A stretch of DNA of 64,000 nt from Cinnamomum chago (GCA_038049695.1 CP142452.1:76702501-76766500); one strand, 5' to 3'. Shown: positions 37,277 through 50,070, counted from the first letter of the stretch. Numbers and translations are program-made. The notes: generated by a model not told the origin, from the sequence alone.

Positions 37277-37912
37277 AGTGACGCTAGTGTCACTCAGTGT
37301 TTTTTCTTAGTGACGCTAGCGTCGTTCTTCAACTTTTTATTTATACCCCAAGCCCTTTCCATTTCCATTCATTTCTCTCTCCTTCCTTTCTCTCCTCTTC
37401 CTTATTTACATCATTGAAGTGGTGATATGGATGCAACCCATTTCACAGTGGTTGGGCAACATATAATGCGAGCAACATCGGTCTTTTACAAAAGGTAGTT
37501 GACAAATAGCTTGCAGAAAGGGTGTTATTGAGGAAATGAAATCACAAGATCTTCTTTCTGACCAAGAAGAGAAGAAAAACGACTCCAAGCACAACAACAA
37601 TTGGAGCCCGAAAGGGTGCTATCAAGGAAATGAAATCACAACATCTTCTTCTGACGCAGAAGAGAAGAAAAATGACTCAAAGCACAACAACAATCGAAGC
37701 CCATTTCCAAAATAAGGAGGTCTTTTGTGGGACAGGCCATCAATTTGATTCTTCTTTTTTTTCTTGTGATTTGCCTGGAAATTCATCAGGTCATCAATTT
37801 GCTTCCTTTCTTTCTTGGGACTTGCATGAAAAATCTTCTTAGTAAGAAACGAGGAGCGACGCTAGCGTCGCCTAAGTCAGAGACGAGCGACACTAGCGTC
37901 ACTCCTCTCAAA
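37277..37912. repeat. Segment bounded by GACGCTAGCGTC palindromes, with 95-bp duplication
   Basis: Palindromic words built on GTGACGCTAG(C/T)GTCAC occur twice near 37277-37328 and twice near 37855-37905. Between them, about 37529-37615 and 37625-37712 are direct copies sharing GGAAATGAAATCACAA, AGAAGAGAAGAAAAA and AAGCACAACAACAAT. The pairs of palindromes may be termini of one mobile element. Confidence 0.6.
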
Positions 37913-38082
37913 GTTAAAAAAAAAAAAGGATGAAGGAACCCTTTCGTAACGCCCCAACTACGGGGAACCTTTTAGTGCAATGGCCATTTACGGTGAATTT
38001 TCCCATAAAATCCTCTAATAAATTTAAAATGATTAATAAAATTAATGTTAAATAATAATAATTAATGACATAGGCATAAATT

Positions 38083-38640
38083 AGCCCCAACCGTGGTTTC
38101 TATCATCTTCATCTAGGCACCAAAAGTTTAATGGCCAACGGTCCATTCGGATCAGTACACTGTTGATCCAACGACCTAATAAATTTGGATCTGGCCAATA
38201 GTTGGTGGGCACGTGCAATTTAGAGGGGTCATGTGTTTGGTCCATTTGGATAGACCAAGGATGAGACCCAGAAGCATTAGCTTACGGAATCTTATCCTAA
38301 GCTCAAGCCTAGGATAAAAATTCATAAGCTCATGCTTGTGGGGCCTACCTTTGGTCCATCCAAATGGACCAAACACATGACCCTCCTAAATTGAACATAT
38401 CCACAAACTTTCGGTTAAATCAGAATTTACTGGATCGTTAGATCGACTATGTATCGTTCCAAATGGACTGTTGACCATTAAACTTTTAGGCTCATAGGGA
38501 GATGATAAAAATTACAATTGGAGCTGATTTTTTGCAAAGAGGAAGATCCCAAAGAGTCTTTGAAATCCCCCACATCTCCATGTGGGGTCCACCATACACT
38601 TGAGCCTACCTTATCTTAAGCTTGAGCTTAGGAGAGCCTT
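38083..38640. mobile_element. Two inverted copies of one MITE sharing a terminus
   Basis: A minus-oriented copy (38640 down to about 38291) and a 5'-truncated plus copy (about 38083-38316) meet at a shared palindromic end, TCCTAAGCTCAAGCCTAGGA. Both contain AAAAGTTTAATGG(T/C)CAAC and GGTCATGTGTTTGGTCCATT. The family is defined by the single copy at 42105-42466. Together they form a hairpin with arms of roughly 220 bp and almost no loop. Confidence 0.75.
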
Positions 38641-39354
38641 GTTCTATTTATATATATATATTATAGTTCTTTTTCCAATTTTTTTATGAGTTCGCTTGTT
38701 TTTGGATTGTTGATGTTTCGCAAATATTATGATGATATTTAAAAAACCTCCTTTTGTATAAATTTTATGAAATTATTAGTATGATTTTGAAATATCATGG
38801 ATATCTGAGGCAGTGGTGGCAGGGCTGCGCACCATGAGAATGAGAATGAGAGAGAGTCGGACAGTGTTAATTCTACGGGCATCATCCATTTATGTTTATC
38901 AAATTTGGATGTTGGGTTGGGCTTGTTCAACTTTTGTCATGTGTGTCTAATAATGGAGAATGGCCATCTCCTGAGAAATATTACAATGAGTGACGGTACA
39001 AGAGAAGACCACGGGCCTCACCTGCGAGATCTTTCGGGAAGAAGATTGAGCAAGGCAGAGGGGTGTTGAACTGTAGATGGCAACTTCAATGCATGGACAA
39101 AAGGTGGATTAAAAATATCCTCTTATCAAATTTCATACATTTCGGCTTTCAAATCATGAGTAGAACTTGGAAATATAGTGATGATGACATCAGTGTAAGA
39201 TTTAATGATGAACAAGGTGTTGATGGTGATGATGACATAAAGCTAAATAAAGTCAAAAGTAGGGATATAGTGGGGCCCAACCTATTGAGAATTTAACTCG
39301 TAAAATCCTTATGTATAGGATGTTTCCAAATTTTACTTCAAAGTTGATCTCACT

Positions 39355-39437
39355 ATAAAATTAGAACAATAATTTTATACATTTCATAAGACAATGAGAT
39401 TAGAACAATAAGTTTATACATTTCATAAGACATGTCA
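39355..39437. repeat. 41-bp tandem duplication
   Basis: ATTAGAACAATAA(T/G)TTTATA and CATTTCATAAGACA appear twice in succession with one or two differences. Confidence 0.8.
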
Positions 39438-40444
39438 GCATGGCTTGTAGGTGGAGCCCCCATTAGAAAGATAGTAAATCCACCTAAGGACTGAGTTCTG
39501 CCTATGAAGGCTCATTGATACCAACAAGGATTTTGGAGGATTAACTATCTACAATAAAAGAAAACAACTTATAGTTCATTTCTCTCTTTTGCTATCCTTT
39601 TATTCAATGGGACCAAGAATTCTACGTGGTAAAATTGTCATTTGGAATGTCATTTTACAAAATTCTTCTCAATCAAACAATGCATTTGGAATTTCAAAGA
39701 GACAACTCCTATATAGCACAACCCGTGCTGCTATCAAGACTTCTAGACAAAGATATGTCTAGTCGGAAATGCTTCTAACCAAATATTTTCATAAGATGTA
39801 ACATTGCTTTAGGTATTTTTAAGAAAAGATATAAGAAAAACACACACACACACGTATAAATGACTATTTTTGTAATTATTTGAAGGGATGCCTGCCCTAA
39901 AATCAGAGTGTGCGCAAACAGCAAAGCTTTTTTAATTAATTTATTGAGAAATAAATATCTAAAATATTGAAACTTGGCCTTACCCGTATGCAATTTGAAC
40001 CAGACTTGAAATAGGTTAAAATACCATAGACTTGCTTGAGGTGGGTGGGGCAACTTCTTTTCATATAAGTTTGTGTGTCGTTAGTCCTTTTGTGGTAGTA
40101 GTTATCAAGATGGTATTAGAGTCAAATGATTGCGAATTTGAAACCTTGGGATTCTATAGTTTGGTGATGCATGCATCCTTCCAATTTATTGACCAAAACA
40201 GATGATATCCTAACCCTTAAACAACAGCCTGATGTGGGTGGAACAAAAGACAAGGTAGAAAAGGCCAAATATTGCGTGACACCAATTTAAAGAAGCTTTT
40301 TTAGTCATTCCCCACACATGGGGCCTTCCTCGTCCTGTTCTAGAGTCTGTCTGTACGCATCTTGACATGCATTCAAGAGTCAAGACTGAATACAGTAGTG
40401 ACCATATATTTCGGTGGTAGCACGGACTGTAGTTTTGGGTCGTC

Positions 40445-40700
40445 CCCTTTCAAACACAACAGTGCATGTACTGTTACGTTACGGACCGTCAGTGTCCGGA
40501 ACGTCTGTGCCGGATGCCGTCCTCCATCTACTGTTACGCTGATGGGGACGTAGACACGTAGTCAAGAGTCGAGAGCCTCCTTTTCTCTTTAAAAAAACAA
40601 AACACGAAAAGTCTCCTTTTAAACATAACAGTGCATGTACTGTTACGATACGGGCCGTTGTCCGTAACGTTTATCCCCTCGCCTCGCGCATGTACGTTTA
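40445..40700. repeat. Dispersed direct repeat with AACAGT/ACTGTT inverted word
   Basis: CAGTGCATGTACTGTTACG, flanked by (C/T)TTT and ACGG(A/G)CCGT, occurs near 40459 and again near 40627. A third related word, TACTGTTACGCTGATGGGG, lies near 40530. The repeat is GC-richer than its surroundings. It may be part of an old DNA transposon, but no termini are clear. Confidence 0.6.
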
Positions 40701-41171
40701 CGCTACTGGCACGTTCCATGGTCCAGATTCCAGAACCTCCTGTGCGATTCCTCCCACTCTTTCTAAGTAGTCGCTTGTTCAAATGGAAGTCAGCTGGTCT
40801 AACAAATGGTCTTTTATTTTCTTTCTTACAACCTGTGCATTCCTAGGTTTTTGACCTAACTGTGCTAAGTCACTGGTGGCGCCCGCGAAGCTCATACAAC
40901 ATATATAGGGTAAATTTTATACGGCCTTAAATGTAAAATTTGAACGACAAACCTACGTTTTATGCCACTCCACACCGTCAGCTCGCAGGTGGAGTGGTTG
41001 TATTTTCGTAATTTGAAATTCTTATTATTATAATTTTTTCCTTTCTTTTTTAGAGAGGATTTGGAGACCATATCCCTTCTATAGAAAATTGTTTTTATTA
41101 AAATCTCAATATGTGGTATAAACAACATTTTTCTTGCATGAAAAATAACCTTTCCTCCCTCTTACGTCGCT

Positions 41172-41395
41172 TATTGTTTGCCGCAAATACTCTATCATTG
41201 TTAGGTATGCTCCTTCCCTCTCTCTTTTTCCTTCTCTTTGTAATTCTTCTTCTCAGCACATATAGTCTCTCTATCTTATTTCCCCCCTTTATTATTTGCC
41301 GCAAACACTCTATCAGTATTAGGTGTGCTCATTCCCTTTCTCTTTTTCCTTCTCTTTGTAATTCTTCTTTTTAGCACATATAGTCTCTCCACACC
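41172..41395. repeat. 119-bp tandem duplication
   Basis: TTTGCCGCAAA(T/C)ACTCTATCA starts copies at about 41172 and 41291. Both run through CTTTTTCCTTCTCTTTGTAA and AGCACATATAGTCTCTC. Confidence 0.85.
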
Positions 41396-41399
41396 CCAA

Positions 41400-41429
41400 C
41401 CCCCCCCCCCCGCCCCCCCCCGCCCCCAC
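41400..41429. repeat. Poly-C tract (G-rich on minus strand)
   Basis: About 30 nt of C interrupted by single G. The minus strand carries several G-runs and could form a G-quadruplex. Confidence 0.85.
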
Positions 41430-41679
41430 GCAATATTTGCTTTCTATTCTCTTTAACCACCTGCAAGATGAAGAACCATAGTGAGGTAATAGAGCCCATA
41501 AAGATACACACACTTATATGGGCATGATTCTTTACACTCGAGGTGGTGGGGCTCATTCTTGATGCCCAATCAATCAGTGGGCGCATGGGAGATTGAAATA
41601 TCTGGATGGGCTTTACCTCCATATAAAGTTTTAGGCCTACCACATCATAACTCTTTCATCTATGACTCACAAGTTTAAC

Positions 41680-41825
41680 TATTTTTTTTCATTTCGATCT
41701 ATTTTGAGAAAAAACCTTGGATAAATTGTACTTCTTCAAATTCTATTGCTTGTACTTTCAGCTACACCCTTTTCGGCCTACCACTTCTCAGTCTGGGTCA
41801 TCAACCTATATAAGAACTTTTCCTC
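41680..41825 (-). mobile_element. Decayed RTE-type LINE 3' end
   Basis: On the minus strand GGCCGAAAAGGGTGTAGCTG and GAAGAAGTACAATTTATCC align with the coding end at 60321-60525 (GRPKR, KKCNLS), but with stops and frameshifts. Confidence 0.5.
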
Positions 41826-42104
41826 GCCGATGCCATTGTTGAATTGCATTGGACATTCCAAACTATCTTAAACAGTTTTCTCTTATTTTATCACATATAT
41901 TAATGTTATTCTAAAATGCTCTCAAAAGTGTTCGTTTCTTAAAGTATCCTTTTCAATTTTACCACACATCCACCATAATATTTTCATATTTACTACAGTC
42001 ATTTATGCATGTATTGCTTGTTGAATGACCAACATTTTGCTTCATAGGTTGTGGCCGATCTAATCATTGTACTATTGCCTATTTGATAACTATTGAATAT
42101 ATAT

Positions 42105-42466
42105 AGAGGCCAACTCTCCTAAACTCGAGCTTAGGATAAAGTAAGTTCAAGTGTGTGGTGGGCCCCACCTAGGGACTCACATGAGGATGGGGATGGAGGG
42201 ATTTCAATGAGTCTCTGTGATCTTTCTCTCTGCAAAAAATTAGTTATAACTGTGATTTCTATCATCTCTATATGGACCCAAAAGTTTAATGGTCAACAAT
42301 CCACTCGGATTGATATATAGTTGATCTAACAGTCTAGTAAATTCGGATTTAACTAAAAATTAGTGGACATGTGCAATTTAGGGGGTTTATGTGTTTGGTC
42401 CAATTGTATGGACCAAAGGTGGGCTTACGAAATTTTCTCCTAAGCTCGAGCTTAGAAGAGCCTTTC
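42105..42466 (+). mobile_element. MITE with palindromic TIRs (CTAAGCTCGAGCTTAG)
   Basis: The ends AGAGGCCAACTCTCCTAAAC and (reversed) GAGAAAGGCTCTTCTAAGCT form terminal inverted repeats. Each is itself palindromic around CTCGAG. The interior words TTTCTATCATCTC, AAAAGTTTAATGGTCAAC and TTATGTGTTTGGTCCAA are shared with the copies at 38083-38640. About 360 bp, with no coding capacity. Confidence 0.75.
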
Positions 42467-42630
42467 TCATATATATATAAAATCATTTTTGTGTCTGTGT
42501 GCCATATAATCATATGATGTTCGAAAGATATGATTGGAGATTTCTTATTTAGTGAGGGCAATCTTTGAAATGACATTGTTTAGACATAACATAACATGGT
42601 AAAAGATGATGATCCTCTATTGAGGATTCC

Positions 42631-42661
42631 CCCCGCCCCCCCCCGCCCCCCCCACCCCTCC
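42631..42661. repeat. Poly-C tract
   Basis: C-runs broken by single G or A, G-rich on minus. Similar tracts are at 41400, 50071 and 61785. Confidence 0.85.
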
Positions 42662-43995
42662 CGACATTGGCCCCTCTTCTTTCACATCTAAGTAATATTC
42701 TTTCTCCATTTTTATCAATTCTATAAACAAGATAGGTTCTTTTTTTCTTTTTTTCCCAAAACAACAGTGTGACTTTGAGCCTAATTGTAGTTTGTACCTT
42801 TTGGGAGTTGGCTCTGAAGTTTCTTTATGCTTTGAATTGAGGGTTTTTTTTTTTCTATTAAATGAGAATAATATGTATGGATTGGATAAAAGCATTTGCA
42901 TTAATGTCCCAATTTTCTAATCTGGAATTATATAATGACTTGCCGTATGCAATATTCTATGTACATATTTGCTTCTCGATCCATGTTTGCATCTAGGCAT
43001 TGTTAGTTGCAATTGGATTCTTAATTTTTATGTATTAATCTCCCTAGTATAGTGTATATTATCGATCATATGCTCAATTTTATAGTGAAAACAACTTTTA
43101 TTGGAGTAAATTTGGATACATGCCATACAAGAGAATAACATTTATTAGAAGTGATTTAAAATTTCTAGAGGTGCTTCCTAATGTGGACTTCCTCTTGTCT
43201 CACTCATACTTCTCATGAGTGAGGTCTTCGGGCTTTTGGATTGATTATTCCCAATTTGCATTCCATGAAAATTGTTTATTGGTTATTGAAACCATGAATT
43301 TTCCTACCAACAAAAGGTTTTGCTTTGCTGGGTATGGGCCCATTCATATATGTGCAGAATGAAATATTTATCAGTGTAAATGCTATCAAAATAAAATAGC
43401 GAATATTTAACTATTTGGCAATTTTTAAGAATGCAACAGATCTTAAACTAGGTCGTTTGATAGCTGCTCCAAATTATCATATATGTTGGGAACAAAAGGT
43501 GTAGACCTGACCAACACCAAAGGAGACCGCAAGCTTATGGTCTCATCATAACCTTGAGATAAGAAATGCCATAGAATTGTAGGGTTTTTAGCTCATTGTT
43601 GTGATTAGAGCTATTAAAGGGCTAGGCCTCTGCCCTTACCCTACCTGCACATTTTGGGGTAATTTCAACTAAGACCAAAGCCCTTGGAGGACCTACACTA
43701 GCTGGGCCCTTACCCTATCTTTAAGAGTCCGGGCCAAAATAATCTTTTTTTTTTTTTTCATACACCACTACTAACTGTCAACCCAATGCTAACAAATGCA
43801 ATTTGTTGTTAGTATTTTCAGAATTGTATAAAATCATTAAGCCTCTGGGAGTCCCATAAAGGTTAGGCAAACCAACTATTAAAATGTAACAATGTCTTCA
43901 ATTATCACAAGTTTCTAAGAAAATAAATGGTTACATGTATAGTGATATCCTAACAATGATATCCTAACAAAAGAAATGTCCAACTCCTCAGCAAA

Positions 43996-44215
43996 TTTTT
44001 TTTTTTTCTATCGGAGGGTTCCCACCTCTTTGGGCTAGACTAATCCCTCCGGACCTAGAGTTAGCCGGGTAAACACCCCTGTGGCCCCAAGGTGATATCA
44101 CCGGTGGACTCAACCTTCGATTTCTGAAAAAGGGGGAACCGGGGGTCGATACCAAGACATCTTGCTCTGGAAGAGGGATGAACTGTGGTACTAACCACTC
44201 GGCCAACCCTTTGGA
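43996..44215 (-). mobile_element. Complete tRNA-derived SINE
   Basis: On the minus strand the head carries A-box GGCCGAGTGGTTAGTA (44190-44205) and B-box GGTATCGACCCCC (44141-44153) at tRNA-like spacing. A unique body shared with 10587-10711 follows, then an A-tail (T-run 43996-44007). Flanks AACTCCTC and AACTCCCC may be a slightly eroded target duplication. The head resembles a Ser/Leu-type tRNA. Confidence 0.75.
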
Positions 44216-45324
44216 GTTAACTCCCCAAACATCTAAAATAATTGAATGCCTACACCTCTTGACACTGTAATTCAATATGACTTCATAGCGTACATAGAAA
44301 ATATTTGGTTTTTTCTGTTTTTACAAAATATTGTGAACTAACTTGTTAGTTGGTAATTAGTTAATGAATAGAATAATAGTTTCAAAATTATAAAATGGTG
44401 AAATTCATTTCAAGAGTGGGCAAGCATTCTACAAATTAATGGAACAACATACAGGTTGCAAAGCCTATAATCTAATGCAATTTTGAGTATAATAATGATT
44501 GATTATAGATGGGTTAAGTCAAGAGGAAAGAAGTGTCTTCTTAATAAATTTCATTTATCATTAGAAAAATGATGATTGAATAGTTTTAAAAATGTGTTAT
44601 TGGACAAATGACATTTTTGGAATAAGTTGATACACAACTTGCTGTTCGTAAAAGGCAAATATCCCATTGTAAAAGTAATGATAGTACATTCAAAATCTTT
44701 TTTTTTTTCAAGCTATCACTTTACATATTATTAATAATTAATGCATGTATATGTCATACACATAATGGATGAGAAATGTTCCATTATGAGTAACAACATG
44801 TGCAGTCCAACTTCGTAGGTTCCACCTTTGATTAGTGCGGGCCCTTTCACACTCAGCCCATCATCCATCACTAGGCCCGATTTTACAACTCATCAAAGTA
44901 TTACCCACCATTCGATTGAATGTCAAAAATCCTATGGTCAAAGGACACTAAAATTTAAAGCTGTTAAATCAATGGTAAGGATCGTCTAAACGGGCTAACT
45001 ATTTTCTTGACCCCCATCAACACGGAGACCTTTCTATCTATCTCAGTCACATTAATAAACACATATCTAAGTGGACCCCATTAGCTAGATTATATAAATA
45101 GCAATATGCATTCTGCTCACAGGTGAACTAAAGTTAAGTGTGTTGCTTTTTATGGCTAAGACGATACCTTGGCCTTTGCCTTTGGGACACATTTGTGCAA
45201 TGACTTTTCCCACATTGAAGAGGAGTGGAAATTCATTCTACTTTTCTCATCTTCTCCTCTATCTCTCACATATGGAACAACGAGTTTTAAGCAAAGAAAT
45301 CTTTAAACAGAGGCTATTTCTTCG

Positions 45325-45475
45325 TGCCAGCAAAGATACTCAATTCCTATGAAAAAGGTAGGACTCGCGTTGTCTTTTTCTCTATAAAAGACGTAGGAAT
45401 GCCAGCAAAGATACTCAATTTCTATAAGAAAGGCAGGAATCACATTGTCGTTGTCTCTTTGAGAGAGGTAGGAAT
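45325..45475. repeat. 74-bp tandem duplication
   Basis: GCCAGCAAAGATACTCAATT starts at 45327 and 45401. Each copy continues through CTAT(G/A)A(A/G)AAAGG and a GTAGGAATG word. Confidence 0.8.
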
Positions 45476-46149
45476 GGCGTTGTCATGGAAGAGAAAAACG
45501 TCGACTGCAACTTCACAAACAAGTCTTTAGGACAATAATAAAAGCCCTCAATTTTGTGGGTCTTGGCGGCCTAGCCAGGCCACACCCCCCTCATCATAGT
45601 TCAGAATTGGCGAGCTACATGCGATGCAACTTCTACTCATAAAAACCATAGTATTGTAGCATCCGTGAGGTTGCTAAATGGAGTCCTGCAATCATCAAGA
45701 AACATATAATGCTGTCATAAACTGGCATCATCTGCACATTTTCTTTGTCTATTGATTTGCTTTTGACACCCAACGCAAGGCTCTAGAGTCTAGATACTAG
45801 ATCCCAACCTAACCTTTTATTAGTGGCACCACCTTTGATTAGTCACTAATTCACACTAATCATCTATGAGGGCCTTATAGCCATCATGTTTTTCTAACCC
45901 CCTCATTTCCTAGTCATATAAACTTCACCAATCAAATAGCTAGATTTTACAAAGGTGCAATATGTTGAGCAATGCAGCTGCATCGAAGATGGAAGGCCCT
46001 ATATAAGGAAGATGAAATCATAAATGAGCCCCACATAGATTGTCACTCACATGTGGAATAATGACGCAGGAGAGAAAAAAAGGAGATGATTCAAGGGGAC
46101 GATAGGATAGGAAAGTTGCTAGGGTTTCAAACAAATGAACTGAGTCTTT

Positions 46150-46178
46150 TTTCTCTTTGGCCTTTTGGCTAAGATTAA
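46150..46178 (+). pseudogene. U2 snRNA 5'-end fragment
   Basis: TTTCTCTTTGGCCTTTTGGC followed by TAAGATTAAG closely matches the start of U2 snRNA (canonical TTTCTCGGCCTTTTGGCTAA...GATCAAG) but the match stops there. The rest of U2 is absent. It looks like a short retroposed 5' fragment, or the U2-derived head of a composite retroposon. Confidence 0.55.
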
Positions 46179-47793
46179 GAATTAGGTTTTGGGGTTTTAG
46201 TTAATTTTTACGTGGTATAAAAAAATTGTACATTTCAAGATGTTACTAGCTTAAAATCGAAATCTGCACACATAGGGTGCCTTCGTGTAGGATGAGGATT
46301 CCGCTCTAAGTGAATTTTTATATTTCAAGGGGAGAGCAAATCTCTATTCATACCTTTTATATAGTAAATCTCGAAATCTTCTCTATAAAAAAAATTAGTC
46401 TTACTTTTTTTTTTTTAAAGAAAAGAGTGTTGCACCAAATGATAAAAACAAAGAATTGCATAAAAATTCAAAATAATTTTCCTCTCTATCATGTATTCCT
46501 CTCGTCGCACAAATACAGTAATGCACGAAGCTTATTGAATCCATTGGAGAATCCAAACGCATTGATATCATATCCATGCTAGAGAGCTTTCCGAGAAATC
46601 CCAAGTTCATTGATAAAGATACTAGTACTTCCTCTTTTAGAAACTCTGAAATCAGATTTGTCTCCAGTGAAATCATTTAGATGAAATCTATTGAAAAAAT
46701 AAAATTAAGATATTTGTTTGGGCCACTTCAACCCATCCAAACAAACCCTATAAAATTTACCCAAGAGAAAATATAACATCAAGTGGTGCTCTCTTACTTT
46801 TTAAATCTTGATGTCCTTACATGATCAAATGAGGATCCATTGCTTTAAAATGGAGATTGCCCATATGACAAAACCAATCATGGCTGTAAGATGTTCAAAA
46901 AAAAAAAAAAAACCCCATAAATCTGACAATCTTTTTTATATGTTAAAAACGTTATAGGTGTGACCCATTTTTTGTATGTGTGGAACCTTGTCTATTGACA
47001 CCCATGCAAAGACATTGCATTATCTCCAAATCAAGGTTCAACAAAGTATCCTGCTTGTGAATATAGGACCCATAGTTTGGTAATGGAAAACAATAAATGC
47101 CAAATGTTTGGTAAGGCAATTGGGTAGGCAAGTACCTTAAATATCCCCAGTGTCTGAAAGTCCGGAATCTCTAATGCACAACCAATCTATTTAATTCGAA
47201 AATGGGAACACAAAAACTGGTCCACCTTTTCAAGTCAAAGAATTGGGAGCAAAACTTCTTTCAAGCCAGTCTTCTTTATCCAATATGAGACCTAATTAGG
47301 CTCTGTTTGTGTGACAATGAGGATTCTTGGTTGCTGGGGATTTTTTATGATCTAATGCAGTGTTTTCAATGTAGGATGAAAAAAAAAAAAACACTTCCTG
47401 CAAAGGTGGGGGACCATAAAGGCACACTGATGAGGCCCACATGTACAATCTCAATCCATGAGCCTTTAGTTCGAACTTGTGGGTCAAAGATCACACAAGT
47501 CCTTCATTTCCAATCTTCAGCAAGTGAGAAGATTTCCCAACTGCATTTATAGGGACATACATTGCTTTAGAGATGGCAACGGGGTAAGTTTGGCACGGGT
47601 TGGGATAAATCTAAACCCACCAAGCCTCGCATTTATCTCATCCACTTAAACCCGCCTTTTGATGGGACGGATCAATCTAGCTTTTAAGATGCAAAACTCC
47701 TAATGAAATGAAAGAGCTAAAGAAGCGTCAATCAGACAATGTCGTCCTCACCTTAGTCATTCATTGCTTCATTACCTAATATGATGTAATGTT

Positions 47794-48115
47794 GGGCTTC
47801 TAATACCAATTGTTGTGTGCGGAAGCGTGAAATCTGTGATCGAACAAATATACTACATACAAGAGAGAGACGAGGATCTTATGTGGTTTGGCAAGATCAC
47901 CTAAGTCCACGGCAAAAGAACACCAATTCACATCCTGACTCTCTTTAGAGTCTAGGGTTATAAATTATATTATATATAAATATATAATTTCTACTCTTTT
48001 AGCCCCCAAGAAAGCCTCGATACAATGACCAAAATACATTTGACCTTGAACCCGATCATTGGCTTACCTAATGGACCACCCCAGAAAATACGAAATACAA
48101 GCCATAATCCCAACA
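47794..48115 (-). mobile_element. Copia-like LTR with primer-binding site
   Basis: The segment 47811-48115 has termini TGTTGT...CCAACA (TG...CA). It contains the LTR-typical words GCGGAAGCGTGAAAT and TGGTTTGGCAAGATCACCTA. GGCTTCTAATACCAA just outside it reads on minus as TTGGTATTAGAAGCC, a primer-binding site variant. No partner LTR or pol frame was found. Confidence 0.55.
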
Positions 48116-49225
48116 GCTACAAGAGCTTAGTTTACATCTACCAAAAAAGGAAATTTGTTTAGAGTTTTCTTAGAAAAACTTGTAAAATGACCAGGCAGAG
48201 CAAGAGTGCATGAACCCGTCTCACATTTAAGTCTACAAATCTATACCCACCTAGAACTTGAAAATAACCACTATCAAATCTGCCCCTAATAGTTAAAAGG
48301 CTGGTTGATTGGAGCGGATCACCTGTTTAACTCAATCCATTGCCTTAGCAAAAAAAAAAAACTCATTCCATTGCCAACCATTCTTGGTTTCCTTAGAAGA
48401 GGCACTCTCAAGCCTCTTACCCTTGGAAGATGATCCTCAAAATATTCATATCAGTATCATTAACACCAAAGACTTTACATGCATGCCTCTAAAGCCATCC
48501 TGAAAGAAGAGGATTAGGGTTAAAGCCTTGCTTTATCTGTTTCTTTGCAAACGTCTGAGCGAGTGGGCTGTTTGATAAATTACCTTTACATGATTGTGTG
48601 TGGCCATCTGTAAATGATAGAATGAAATCTAGAGTAATTGAGAAGTATCTCAACTTAAATCTAGAGTAATGGATCATGGTACAACAATTCAAGTAACCTG
48701 GCCAATCTTTAAAAATGGCTGAAATAAATTCAGAACATTGACTGCAACATTACTGATAGTAGTGAAGACCACTGCAACAACACACAAGTACTCTGAATAA
48801 AAAAAAGGGCAGACATCGGATTAAATGGTAATTTTGTAAACTTTGGTAGCATGATACTGTGATAGGTATCTTGAGAATTTGCAAATATTACTGTTTGAAT
48901 TTGAAAGTGTCATTGAGAATGAAAATAACAGAGCATTTACATTATTTTTCTAGGAATTCCTGAATTTTAAAGAATCATATGCCTTTGGGAATTACAACTT
49001 CTTTTTACCTATTTTCTTGTTTTTAAATGATTCTATCTTCTACAAAATTTGCAACTAGTATTAGAGAAAACTCAAGATTTTCACGGCCCTCGTTAATGAC
49101 TTCGCCCTTAATAATTTGTTAATGTTATTTGTGACAACAGCCATGTCAAAAATATCCGTGATATGTATGGGCCCCTACCTTATCTCTCATAGTAAAGTGA
49201 GAGATTCTCTCCTAGGAGCATCTCC

Positions 49226-49273
<48 letters not shown>
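49226..49273. repeat. Compound (AT)n(GA)n microsatellite
   Basis: About 24 bp of alternating TA followed by alternating GA. Confidence 0.95.
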
Positions 49274-50069
49274 TTTTACGCTACAAAACTCCCTTGTGTT
49301 TTATCCTGATCAGAGAATAAGGGTTGCATATATTTTAGGAGTTTCAATCTTACATAGCATGGTGGGCAATTGCAATATTGTTCCGATGACAAATCAAAGC
49401 TTGACTCCCCTGACTAACTTCGTCATTTTCATTATCAGTAAGTTCACAAATTCTATGAGAAAAATGTTAGATAATTAGGGTAATACCAACATACGCCAAT
49501 ACAAATTATTTTGAAAACCTAATTCCATTTTATTTATTCAATAGTAAGTTATTTCTGTGATATTTTCTTGATAATATCCCAAGATAATACATCAATTTTG
49601 AATATCTTCCAACATTTTTTTCTACCAAAAATTGTTTAGAACAATATTTTGTGATGCTCGCGGCTCCCTAACTAACTATGCAAATATAGAATTGACAGAC
49701 AATTAGGCAGCTAATATTTGATCTTTTGTGTGTTAATCCCAGCTCTATTTGATCTACTCCACTTATAATGCATGTATTACATGTAAGTTTTACTTTAAAC
49801 TTATAAGACATATCGCTTGATTGATCATATATGAAATATATAACTATATAGTTCCCACGTTTGAATCATCATCGCAATTTCTTTTTTGTATTATTTTTCA
49901 AAATGGGGTTTTTACAAAGAAAGAATTCCCTTTAAATAGAGACCAAAACTTTTAATAAACCCCACCCCCAAGCCCTTACTCGTCGATATCGGTGAATATG
50001 TTGCTATTCACCGATATCGGTGAATATCATTTTACATCTCCAAAACCTAGTTTTCCTTTTCTTTTCTAT

Positions 50070-50070
<1 letters not shown>

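Noticed and set aside
37277-37912. CRISPR-like array or other prokaryotic repeat system
   Set aside because: Repeats are palindromic pairs and direct duplications without regular spacers, in an evidently plant nuclear sequence; no CRISPR array exists anywhere in the window.
41371-41643. Glycine-rich open frame on the minus strand
   Set aside because: The glycine run is the poly-C tract read in reverse.
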